64,000 bases of DNA from Salticus scenicus (taxonomy: Eukaryota; Arthropoda; Arachnida; Araneae; Salticidae), in contig OZ005655.1 in the NCBI GenBank assembly GCA_963930645.1, positions 137,315,456 to 137,379,455 on the forward strand, in the 5' to 3' direction. A program made the translations under genes and the position numbers. Numbering within the stretch: position 1 is the stretch's first letter; every line of letters begins with the position of its first letter. Below the pieces are notes generated by a model. The model was not told the DNA's origin, did no database searches, and saw only the letters and a program-made list of their open reading frames with translations. Shown piece after piece: positions 47,122 to 58,029 of this stretch.

Positions 47122-47364
47122 CCCTTTGCCGGTCCTATTTAATTTCACTCCTCTGGTCAGTGCTGCCAAATTTAGGGAATAATTTATTAAATATCCACCA
47201 AAAATTTTTAACTATAACGGATGCCTAAATACTTCGAAGGTTATTCATCCATTATGTATATCACTTACCATCCCTCAAAGTTATTGGGGATAATTGAGTA
47301 AAAATGTCCCTGAATTTGGCAGCACTGTTTTAGATTGCTTTGGTGCGTTAATGCCAGCAAAGGG
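47122..47364. mobile_element. piggyBac-like MITE, TTAA-flanked, with inner hairpin
   Basis: TTAA at 47118-47121 is followed by CCCTTTGCCGG, and CCAGCAAAGGG is followed by TTAA at 47365-47368. This gives 11-base inverted ends with one mismatch and the duplicated target typical of piggyBac-type elements. Inside, 47158-47327 forms a second inverted repeat with ends CAGTGCTGCCAAATT-AGGGA. No coding sequence. The inner hairpin lacks its own clear duplication, so it may be subterminal repeats rather than a nested insertion. Confidence 0.8.
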
Positions 47365-49021
47365 TTAAACGAAAATTATACTTTTTTTTTTTAACGGAAC
47401 GTAATATCGTGCATCACTTTTTCCATGTGTGCGGAGAGAAGGAGGGGGGTCTTCGAAGTCGTTAATAAAAATATAGTCGTGGAAAGCTTGAAGTATCCAA
47501 ATAGAAATACAATTTACTGATTTCGTTAACTTGAAAATGTTTGTACTTTCCAATAATTTTTTCGATGATCTACTGGAAATTACTGCGAGTCACCGGGCTT
47601 CGCAAAACTTAAACTCGTTTTTTTTTTAAGAAAAATTACTTTAAAAACATTACTTAACGTGATGTAGACATCACGTTACTTCCTTATTTTATTATGAAAG
47701 CTTTGTCATTTTAGTGGTTTGGTGAGTGGTTTGTAAATAAATAGGCAGGTTCTCTCCAGTCCATAAATATACTAGGAAATAAGCCAGAAAAACTATTACT
47801 TGAACTCAAAAAGTCACATTAATAAAATTGATACACCGAAGAGTATGAATATTTCTTGTTCAGGTATAATATTTCTCACCTTATTACAGAATCTCATTGA
47901 TAAATGTACACCTGAGAATTAAATTTAATTCACTCGAGTGTGTATGACATGCTTTTCTACTCTTTGCAAGAGTTGGTGACAAGAAACGATACATTATACC
48001 GAAAGGAAATAAGTCTTTAAAAACTGAGAAGGAGTTTAATGATTCTGTTAATCCTGTACTACTATTTTTGTCAATTTTGGTTGTTAATCTCACTAATTCG
48101 CCAAGTTCATCGCCAACGGAAATTTTGGCCTTAGCGGTTGAATGACCGATTTTTGAGGGAAATGATAGTTTATCTTTACCAACATTTGAAAACTCTATCT
48201 TCAATTGCAACACAGTTCTAGAAAATTTCGGTATGATTTATTCGTATTTAAAGAAGAATTAACTTCCTCGAAAGTTGGATTAATCACTAATAAGATTGTA
48301 AAGACCGAAGAATTCTTTTTAATAATTGTCGACTAGAAGATGCCTATATTTTTACGCGTTACTTTCTACTCTGTTTAACAGTCAAATTGTAAACATATGG
48401 CAGTTTTTTGACAAACAGCGAACCATTACTTCAAATCAGGCAATTTTTCACACATATTTAGTAATGTGTGATAGTTTAGGATTGCTAGAATTTGGAAACT
48501 TTAACTACAATAGTAGCAGATTTCGACAATTTTTCAGCAAGAAACACTGGTTTCTAGCGCAGAATTATCTCTATAATTCTATAAATACTAACAAGACTCT
48601 TATTGAATAGATTTTCTTTTTCTTCTTAAGATTTCGATCTAAGATGTAATCTCTGATAGACTTACTTTAAGCGTTAAATCGTTATTCTGGAATTACTGTA
48701 ATACCTACTCTTAGACGTTTTATGAGTCCATAAAGGGAGTCCTTTTCGACTGTTTTCTTTTCCATGACAAAAATGTACGGAATAGTGTTTTTCTCTGCTA
48801 TCTAAAACACGACAGTTTTCAAATCTGACTCCACAATGTCACACAACCTCTCTTTAAAATGTAAAAAGCGTTCCTCGGATTATTTCTCTTCTGCTCCTGA
48901 AAAAATGTGTTTTATAACTTTTTAAACATTTAGCAGCAACGTCTTGAAATCATAGCTACTTACGTTTAGTTTCTTTCACATTTCTTTTTAGAGTTATTTG
49001 TCCAACGTTATAGAATTTAAA
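47365..49021. other. Stretch without a recognised gene
   Basis: About 47830-48620 is less AT-rich than average and gives a 109-codon minus-strand frame (47884-48213) and a 94-codon plus-strand frame (48326-48610). Neither has a domain I recognise, and no splice-bounded structure or homologous context was seen. Unassigned. Confidence 0.4.
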
Positions 49022-49226
49022 CATACTTGACAAAATCCTAATTAATATTCCATAGTGTTGTTAGTTTCGCCCTTTTTCTCACACCAGTAAATTTTTAGAT
49101 AAATGATCTCCAAATGCAATTATGATTAAATAAGAAGAAAAATACGCTAAAAAGATACTGGTGTGAAAAAAAAAAAGCGGGGCTAACAATACTGTCGAAT
49201 ATTTATTACTATGTTGGCAAGCATGG
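49022..49226. mobile_element. Palindromic MITE, family A copy 3
   Basis: The right arm (reverse complement) runs CTTGCCAACATAGTAATAAA, then ATTGTTAGCCCCGC, a T-run and CACACCAGTATC. The left arm runs CTTGACAAAATCC, TTGTTAGTTTCGCCC, CACACCAGTAAA. The order matches copies 1 and 2 (5277, 6831). A loop of about 50 bases lies between the arms. Termini are approximate. Confidence 0.7.
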
Positions 49227-50536
49227 ATTTAAGTATTCTCCTGTAAGAGATAGTAAGAAATATAAACTTCAATGAGAAAAACTACTACACTAAATATATA
49301 GATCAAGTTTTTTCCACTTTGGGAAATTTCCTCCATAGCACTTGGAAATTTCCCCCATTTTATATATATTTTATTATTATTTAACTCCACAAGAGGGCTG
49401 TGCGAGCTTGTAATAACTTAGTGAATAGGAAATTGAATGATGAATTTTCATATCTAATATCATGTTTCTATCTGGAGTGGTTAAAAATTTTAGAGTTTAC
49501 TCCTGTCTCCTTCTTTTTCTCGTTTGAGGGAAAGGAGGGGGGAAAGGTATGTTTAATTGCATAATGGTTTCTACCAGGTGTTAAGGAATATGTGTTTTTT
49601 ATTTCCACAAGTGGTACTGAGATGTATCTCGAACAAAAAAAAAAAAAAAAACTTTCACCCCAATATATATATATATATAATAATAGTAATTTGTTTTTAA
49701 AAATATATATTTTGCTTTTGCGATTTTTTTTTTTTTTTTTTTTTTTTTTTCAGCTTCAACCTAAAATGATGTGTTATTTTATACATATAACATAATATAT
49801 ACAAATTATAAAACTATTTACATCTCCTAATTTTCATAAGAAAACAATTATAACTAAAAATAATTTACTTTAAAAACTTGCATATTTAAAATAATAATAA
49901 TAACATTATACTCTTTATTTAAAGTAAGCAATAAAAACATAAACTTAAAAAACATAAAAGTGCATTAAAATAATGGTATCTATATCGTAATTAACTCTTT
50001 TTTGTACTTAATTCTTTATCAGTTGAAAAATAAAAATATATCTACTAAATATAATTATACTATTTGGTTTAAATAAGATATTTCTTTAAGTTTCCTAAAT
50101 ATTTTTACTAATAATGTAACGCAAATTTTTGTATCAAAATTATGCAAATGTGATTTTTTTTCTGACGTTTATCTTTTACTTTATAGACATATCTTGGTAA
50201 TAAAATAAAATTTCGATCAATACTACTTTTTTTTTAAATCTATTCTGTAATTACAATGCATAACACATAAAATTTTTTCCAAAGTACCCTTTTTTAACTT
50301 TTCAATTATTCTTCGTAATTCGAAACGCATCAATTTATCATTTTAAAAAGTACAAATGGCTGAACATTTTTTCGAAGACGCTTTAATGTTTTTTCCCGCT
50401 TAAATGTGCTTTACAAAAGAAAAACAATTGGCATAAAAAAGTATGAAGGGAAAAAAAAATAATTAATTAAAAATAAACTTCTAAATCCCATATTGTATGA
50501 GAGTAAATTGAATGTGATTTTTAAATTCCGTGTTAG

Positions 50537-50583
<47 letters not shown>

Positions 50584-50649
50584 TAAAGTAACTTTTAACT
50601 AATTGCTAATCATTATCATGATATATTTAACTTATTTATTTTTATTTTC
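49227..50649. other. AT-rich non-coding stretch with homopolymers
   Basis: No gene is supported. An A-run lies at 49636-49651, a T-run at 49726-49750 and (TA)n at 50539-50581. Confidence 0.5.
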
Positions 50650-51897
50650 ATTAGCCGACTACTGTAGGTAATGAAAGTATTGTATTCGGTCCAAAAATTC
50701 GATATCGAGTTTTCACCTGACTTACACCTTTTAAGGTCGCCTGAGTCCAAAAAAGTGGTTTTTGACAACTGGTGAGTGTGTGTGTATATGTATTTGGGGA
50801 ATCTTCTGCCTATTATATCTCCGAAACTAATAAAGATAGAACAACGAAACTTCAGAATTGAGACAGGTCTGGTGTACAGATAAAGTTTCTAACTTTTGGT
50901 GAAAATTAGGAAACCGGAAGGGGGACCGTAAGTCCGTATCTCAAAAATGGCTGTAACGATTTCCTTGAAAACTGCTATATAAACACTCTACTAGATGCCC
51001 TTTCGAATAATTTAGTTGGTTAGTTCAGGAAAATTTATAAGCAGTCTGAATATGTAGTTCGATTTCAGGTATCGCAAGAGCTTTCCTTTAAAAATGGAAT
51101 TTAAACTCTTCATATTAACCCCCTGTTAAATATCTTTTTGTATGTAATTATTGTTTTTCCGGTCAACAATTGAGTATGCCAAGTTTTGGTAAAAGTCGGC
51201 ATCTCAAAAACGGTTCTAACGATTTTCTTGAAAATTGTTACAGAAACACATTTTAAATATATTTTAATATATTACGGGGTTATTACAGAAAAATTAAAAA
51301 GTTTAAAAATGGCATTACAGAAAAGTTAAAAAACGGCTGTACGGAATTTAAACTCTTCCTATTAACCCCTTTTAAATATCTTTTTGTATGTAATTATTGT
51401 TTTTCCGGTCAACAATTGAGTATGCCAAGTTTTGGTAAAAGTCGGTATCTCAAAAACGGTTCTAACGATTTTCTTGAAAATTGTTACAGAAACCCATTTT
51501 AAATATATTTTAATATATTACGGGGTTATTACAGAAAAATTAAAAAGTTTAAAAATGGCATTACAGAAAAGTTAAAAAACGGCTGTACGGAATTTAAACT
51601 CTTCCTATTAACCCCTTTTAAATATCTTTTTGTATGTAATTATTGTTTTTCCGGTCAACAATTGAGTATGCCAAGTTTTGGTAAAAGTCGATATCTCAAA
51701 AACGGCTCTAACGATTTTTTTGAAAATCGTTAGAGCCGTGTAACGATTCTGTAACGATTATCTGGAAAATCGTTACAGAAACCATTTTAAATATATTTTA
51801 ATATATTACGTGGTTATTACAGAAAAATTAACAGTCATCTTGATTAGGTAAGTCAGTTTTAGATCTCGGAAATTGGTGCTTAAAAAAAATGGCTCCA

Positions 51898-51934
<37 letters not shown>

Positions 51935-52130
51935 TTATCTATACATATTTTATTTTAAACTCTCTAAGTAAACTTCGTTTATATGTCTTTCCACGTGTAA
52001 CAGCTATTTCTTACAGGAAAATTTTTAGTTGTCTAATTTGTTTGGTCAATTTTATGTCTTGTGATCACATTATCTCCCGAAAGTACATAGAATACGTGTA
52101 ACAGTGGGTAATGGAAGTCGTGTGGTTGTT
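50650..52130 (+). repeat. Interspersed repeat family R, copy 1
   Basis: It matches the reverse complement of 61005-61975 over most of its length. Shared phrases include CTCCGAAACTAATAAAGATA, GAGACAGGTCTGGTGTACA against the same text with small changes, CTCAAAAACGGTTCTAACGA and ACACGACTTCCATTACCC (inverted). It holds an internal tandem repeat (51096-51830). Coding potential is absent. The right edge contains ...TCGTGTGGTTGTTCCACACC. Class unknown; an untyped DNA or rolling-circle repeat is possible. Confidence 0.75.
51096..51830. repeat. 247-bp tandem repeat, about 3 copies, within repeat R
   Basis: GGAATTTAAACTCTT starts units near 51096, 51343 and 51589 (spacing 247 and 246). Units 2 and 3 are almost identical; the last diverges after 51700. 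There a small palindrome of CGGCTCTAACGATTTT and its complement sits. Copy 2 of repeat R (61005-61975) has only one unit, so the expansion is specific to this copy. Confidence 0.9.
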
Positions 52131-52260
52131 CCACACCAGAATTTATTTTTTAATGCATTTTTAAACAGTGTTGCTTTTAAAGTGTTTAAGATTCTACAAA
52201 TAATTTAGACGTATATTTATTATTCATAATATATTAAAAAAACTGTTCAATGTCATTATA

Positions 52261-53607
52261 CAAGATGTTCCAAAAAGTTTGAAACGCGCTTTAAAATTTA
52301 CTTTTAAGAGATATAAATGGACAGTTTAATTTATAAAAAGGGTTCGAAGTAAGGTAAGAAATAAAATGACGTTAATAAAAATTTATTGCCAATATTTTTT
52401 CTTTTTTTTTTTTTTCTTTTTTTTTTTTTTTTTAATGGAACCGCTCAAAAACAATTTTGTCATTTAAAAGGTCTTTAATGGTAATGCAACAACAGCATTG
52501 CAGAATTCGTATCTCTACATCATTAAAATTGACTGCATTACGCTTAAATGACATTTTAATGTTAAAAAAAGAGATCATATGCCAAAATTTAAACGTAAAT
52601 TTGTTACATACCAAAAATAATATGCATGATAATACTTACATTAATAGAATTTCGCCGTGCTTAGAATGTATATGTAATCCATTCACGTATTATAAATCAT
52701 ATTTATATTAAGACTGACATTTTTGTATTGGGAAAATTTAAAAATGTGAGAAATATACGGAAGTATGTAGTTCAAATTTAACTTCTTTTTATCAAAAAGA
52801 TACTTTGACAAATGATTTCATAGATGATTTTTTTATTCCTTTCATTTAACTGTAATTTATATATTTTAAATATTTATTTTAAAATTATTTTGAAAGATTG
52901 CATTGTATAGAAATATGTATATTTCCCAACTGCAAAACTTCATAAAATGAATTCGAGAACCGCTGTCTATTAAAACCTTGCCTTTTTTTTTTCCCTATCA
53001 CATGTTGTCGCATCTTTAATCTAAAAGTTTCCATTTTCCACTAGTATATGATCTCTGTTTTTCACCGATGAAACAGACTTTTAAATGATGGGAAAAGATG
53101 GCATAAGTCAACATTTTCTCTGCTTATTCAACCGGTTTAGTATAACAGTAAAAGCTGAAATAGTATGAAAAATGAAAGTTTGTATAAGAATAGAACGAAA
53201 ATTTAAAAATAGCGCAGTCAATTTTTTCTTAACGTTGTAAACTTTCCTTTTTAATATTTATTAACACGCTTTTATTAGCTTCACCTGTATGTATGTTTGT
53301 AACCGCTCTGGGAGCAAACAAAAAATCGATATTGTAAAAAAAAAAAAAAATTACCTACGTGAACGCTGTGGCTGTGAGGTAAAGCTCCGGGCTACGAACC
53401 TAAAGGTCTAACGTTCGAGCCCAGTCAGGGGAGATTTTTTAAAAATGGTTTTTGTTCGATTCTAAATTATTAGTTCACATTTCAATAAAAGCGCATTCTT
53501 TAATTTTTTAAAACAATAATTTTATTTTATTTTTAAACATACTTTGGTTAATTATCTCCCTGACAGATAAAGAATAAAGCAAGTTTCAATTATTTTGGAA
53601 CACCCTA
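52261..53607. mobile_element. TIR element with [GA]TGTTCCAAAA ends, TA-flanked
   Basis: The left end CAAGATGTTCCAAAAAGTTT and right end (reverse complement TAGGGTGTTCCAAAATAATT) are inverted repeats. They stay similar for about 55 bases (GAAAC-GCTTTA...GAGATA), with TA outside each. No transposase frame is present. The interior contains a tRNA-like unit (53360-53430). Likely a non-autonomous Tc1/mariner-type element of 1347 bp. Confidence 0.65.
53360..53435 (+). mobile_element. tRNA-like SINE head or tRNA pseudogene
   Basis: A box-A-like TGTGGCTGTGAGGTAAAGCT (about 53367-53386) and a box-B-like ACGTTCGAGCCC (53411-53422) have tRNA-like spacing. An A-run precedes and a T-run follows. A functional tRNA is unlikely because the acceptor arms do not pair well. 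No target duplication was found. Confidence 0.5.
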
Positions 53608-54284
53608 TATATTTGGGATACCCTATATATTACATACACTGTTAAAAATGTTATTTTTATAAAAATGCCGGGTATTGGGTGCGATAATATTTGGTTCGAT
53701 TAACATCGATTTTGAAAACTATGACTAATTTTTTAAGAATATTATTGCTTATTTAAGACAAAAATCCTTCACTTATAAAAAAAAATAATAATAATAACAT
53801 TTGGAAATAGTAGCGACAATATATACAGTATAGAAAAGACTCCGATGATTTCTGATGAGCGTCTTCAAACGATTTTTGACGAAATATTTTTATTAGAAAA
53901 AGCTAAAAATTTTGTTAGAATAGCAATTATAATGTTAACTGACGTTAGTATACTAAAAGTTTATTCTTATACTGTATTTATTGGATAAACTCAGAGAGAT
54001 TAAAAAATGTTAGTGGCACATGCTTTGGTTTTATTAATAAAAAGCTGTTCTTTAAAACTGTTCTAAGTCAAATTTGGTACATAACAGGCTGGCAAGTGAA
54101 GACAAGTTTATTTTTGCCCCTAAATACTTGACGCATGTATAATATGACTGATCGCATAGCAGTCTGCGGTGTTTCTGTTTCTAAGATACTACTGTCCCAA
54201 AATTGTTCAGAGACGTCAGAATAACTGGATTGTTATTAATTCCATTATACCGCCAATCAAATTGTTTACCATTTTTTGAGAATA

Positions 54285-54889
54285 CATAGAAAAAATCCTG
54301 TGATTAACACCTAGAAACTAAATTATGGCTCTAGTAAATATACATTCATGACATCCTTATAAATTCTTGTTCCCATTGCTAGCGAGTTCTAATAACCAAT
54401 TTTTGGATTCTAGAGCATTTTTCTATGTTATCATGGTCAAACTTATTATTTAAAAATCTTTGCAAATAAATGCGAACACAAGAGGCGAATTTTAATAACA
54501 ATAACCTTGGTTTATAATCCAATTCTGGAAAATCAAGCAGGAATTTCTCACAATACAAAAGATTCACAATAGTCATCTTATTCATAATATTGTTTCACCA
54601 ACTAGAAATTCTCGATCATTTCGTCTTCTCAGGTTATTTGTTTACCATATACAAATACATATAACTCGGAAATTTATATTTCTAGATAGTGGATACAGAA
54701 AATGACTACAAATTCGTTCTAGATGAATGAGACATATATATATATGTTTTTTTTTTGTTGTTGTTTTCGGTGAAAAAATAATTTTTACTCAATATTAGCC
54801 ATCCAGTGTTGCTTCTAAATTTTATTCTCTTAATTTTTACACGAAAAGGGTTTATTTTACTTGTTGATAAATACCCTCTCTCTCTCTCC

Positions 54890-54924
<35 letters not shown>

Positions 54925-56633
54925 ATGTAAAATAAATGTTGAAAAGACTAATTTTTCTCAATTGCATTTGAATATAACGTAATCTTACTTGCTGTTACTA
55001 TGTATAAATGACTGGAAAATTAATAGTGAAATTCACACAATCAAACTGAAAATAAACTATAAATACATTAAATATTCATTATTAAAGAAAAATTATTTGA
55101 ACGTGTTAGTCGTTTTTTAATCTTTGTTATTTTTTAAATACTGTATAAGAATTACTTTTCTAAGTATTTTACTTAATTATTATTATATTTTTATTCTTTT
55201 ATACACATTTATTGCGGTTTTCTGCGATTAAATAAGGAGGAAATATTTGCAGAAAAAAGTTGGTACAAATCAAAGTAATTATCAGCTATGCATCTGTTTG
55301 CCTTTTTAATTCACATGGTCAATATGCGCATATGCGGGTGTATTAAAATGTGTGTTTACACAAGTATGTAAAATATGTGTATATATTTCGCCCATTCCAT
55401 GGTGTCTGGCGTTATACACTTGACGAATTTTAATGAAATACAGCATATTATATTGGCAGAAATTCTCAGACAATCTCTTATAAAAATTGTTATAAGTCTT
55501 CAGATTCCTGTTATATATTCTAAAGTAATAATAAAACAATACCGTTATTTAATTATTTAAAACTAATTTTTCAACGCAGTAATAATTTTCTGGCCTGCCT
55601 TTTTACTAGTATAACCACGTTTGTTAAAATTGCTATGTTTTTACAATAAACGTTAAATTGTTTTTAACTCAACTAATACAAATTTAGTTGAGCTAAATAA
55701 AATAAAATAAAATAATTTGAACATAACTTATTTAAAGTAATTATATGACGGTTGTGAGGTATTGCGATTTTTTTTTTTTTATATATATATAATTAGACAT
55801 TTAATAAAAAAAAGTTTAGTGTAAGATTGATAATGCGATCATATATTTTAAACATGCATTTTTTGAAAATTTGACTAAACTTTCAGAAAAATCTACGAGA
55901 CATTGGCGAAAGATATTATTCTGAAAAATAAATTTCTTACGTTTAAACTTTGCTAACATATGAGTATTTGTAGTAAATAATTTTTTACTGAGCATGGGCA
56001 AAGTTTAGCTCTTTTTTTATTACATAGGTTGAAAACTAGATGTATTTGGCAACATATGTCAAAAGTTTATATAAATATTGTGAAAATTAAGTAAATTATC
56101 GGAAAAGAATGAGCTCAATTTTACAGAGATGAAATTTCATAACGGGTTTTCAATACACTGAGAATATATATTTATATATATATATCGCCTTCATCTAGAA
56201 CGAGTTAGCGTTAATTTCCTAAATCCCTTGACTAGAAATATAGATTTACGAGCTATGCGCATAAGGCAAGCCAATAAACTGAATAGACAAAATGATCAAG
56301 AATTCCTAGACTGCTCATTTCTAGATGGTGAAACAATATTCTGAATATTCTTAATCTTTTGTATTGCGAGAAATCCTTGCTTGATTTTCTAGAATTGGGT
56401 AATAAACGGAGATTATAGTTACTGAAATCCACCTCCTGTATTCGTATTTATTTGTAGACATTTTTAAATAACTTTGCCACCGAGAATATAGGCAAATGCT
56501 CTAGAATTCTAATAGGGGTTTTTAGAACTCGCTTTCAAAGGGGACTAGAATTTATAAGGATGACATGAAACTATTTTTTCTAGAACCACAATTTAGATTC
56601 TAGTTGTCAGTTATAGATTTTTTTTTCTCCGTG
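54285..56633. mobile_element. Foldback DNA element with ~460-bp inverted arms, TA-flanked
   Basis: The left arm (54285-about 54745) and right arm (about 56160-56633) are imperfect reverse complements along their whole length. They share CATCCTTATAAATTCT, GCGAGTTCTAA, TTCTAGAGCATTT, CAATTCTGGAAAATCAAGCA-like text, ATTGTTTCACCA and TCGTTCTAGATGAA. The outermost bases are ACATAGAAAAAAT-like and ACGGAGAAAAAAAT-like with TA on both sides. The loop of about 1.4 kb is AT-rich non-coding with homopolymers. No transposase was seen. Confidence 0.8.
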
Positions 56634-56713
56634 TATATATCCCGTATTTCATTTCGGGATCCAATTATTTCAGCCACATCGTAACAATTACATTTTTATA
56701 TAAAAAAAAAAAA

Positions 56714-56715
<2 letters not shown>

Positions 56716-56785
<70 letters not shown>

Positions 56786-56786
56786 A
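56716..56786. repeat. (CA)n(TA)n(TG)n palindromic microsatellite
   Basis: About 36 bases of CA, then TA, then TG repeats. The CA and TG blocks can pair around the TA centre. It abuts the left TA of the next element. Confidence 0.9.
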
Positions 56787-58027
56787 AGGGAGGGATGGGA
56801 CAGTTTAGAAAAAAATATTTTTTTACAAATTTACCTTTACTGGTACAATACTGTAAGTTTCAGAGAAATAAATTGAAACATTTTAACATCTTTTAAAAAT
56901 ATAAATTTGACGGTAATTATTAAAATATTAATTTTATAAGCCCATTAACATAGTCATAAAAATGTCCCATCTCTCCCTTATATGAGGGAGAGATGGTACA
57001 TTTTTATAAAGTTAAAATAAATACATAATATACAGATATGCTATGAAAACTGACAAAAACAGAGGGACACGATGTACTTATATAAGGTTAATTAATTACT
57101 AATAACATCTATTTTATCCAACATTAGAGTATAATGTACCACTTAAATAAAAATTTTCAAATGCTCAATCAGTTCATCTTTTTTTATTTTATTTTATTTT
57201 ATTTTATTTTATTTTACTTCTAGCAGAGAATGTACTGTTTTTTAGTTCAAATATTCAAAATTAAGTTTTTGTTGTATTTACATGTTTTGTGGTTCCCTGA
57301 ATGTTAAAAAGGTTTTTGGTGGCTGGTCTGTGTGTGTTATCAGCATATCTCAAGAACAAATATTACCAAGAAACCTTAACTGTAATTGGTGAATGTAATT
57401 TCTTTTGTATATTTTACCATGTCCAGAAAACCTACTCAGGAATGAAAATTAATTCGTCATACATATATGGCAAATAAAGTATTTTTAAAATTTAAATGGG
57501 TAAGCAAAAGTCGTGTGAGTGCCACACCAATTATTTTCCATGATTTTGAATTTATTTCGTGCATATTTTCTTCCATCTATTCATTCATTTGCCTCTTGAT
57601 ATTTTCTGTGTAAGGAATATCAGAATTTACATTCTTCTTCCTTTTCTTACATGTCCCATCCCTCCCTGAATTGCTCATTCCCATCCCTCCCTTTTCATTA
57701 TTTAAATATATATATTAGACACATGCTACTTTTAGGCTTAATTTAGCTACTCATTCTTAAAAGTTATATTATTAGGTATATAAAATATGAAAAGTAATTA
57801 TGTTAGTGATTGACGTTGAAAACTTGCTTGAAAATTAAGCAATTGTTTGCTTTTGGTGTTATAAAACAGTTTTTTTGTTACATAAACTTACAGATTTCTC
57901 CAGCTAAAATAATACATAGCAAAATATATGGGGCTGTACTTACTTCACCTGGTGGAAGTGTCAAAAATTAAAATCAATGTTTATTTTAAGAATAATTTTA
58001 GGTGTTCCATCCCTGCCGACTTTCCCC
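56787..58027. mobile_element. TIR element with iterated AGGGAGGGATGGGACA phrase, TA-flanked
   Basis: The left end AGGGAGGGATGGGACAG and right end (reverse complement GGGGAAAGTCGGCAGGGATG then GAACAC) lie inside TA at 56785-56786 and 58028-58029. The phrase TGTCCCATC[CT]CTCCCT recurs internally: 56962 (reverse), 56983 (forward, making a hairpin with the former), about 57650 and about 57675. No transposase. The 57280-57540 portion resembles repeat R text (AAAGTCGTGTGAGTGCCACA). Confidence 0.7.
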
Positions 58028-58029
58028 TA

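Noticed and set aside
47884..48213. 109-codon minus-strand frame in a less AT-rich patch
   Set aside because: Not recognisable as any family, and no exon borders supporting a gene were seen; left as unassigned sequence.
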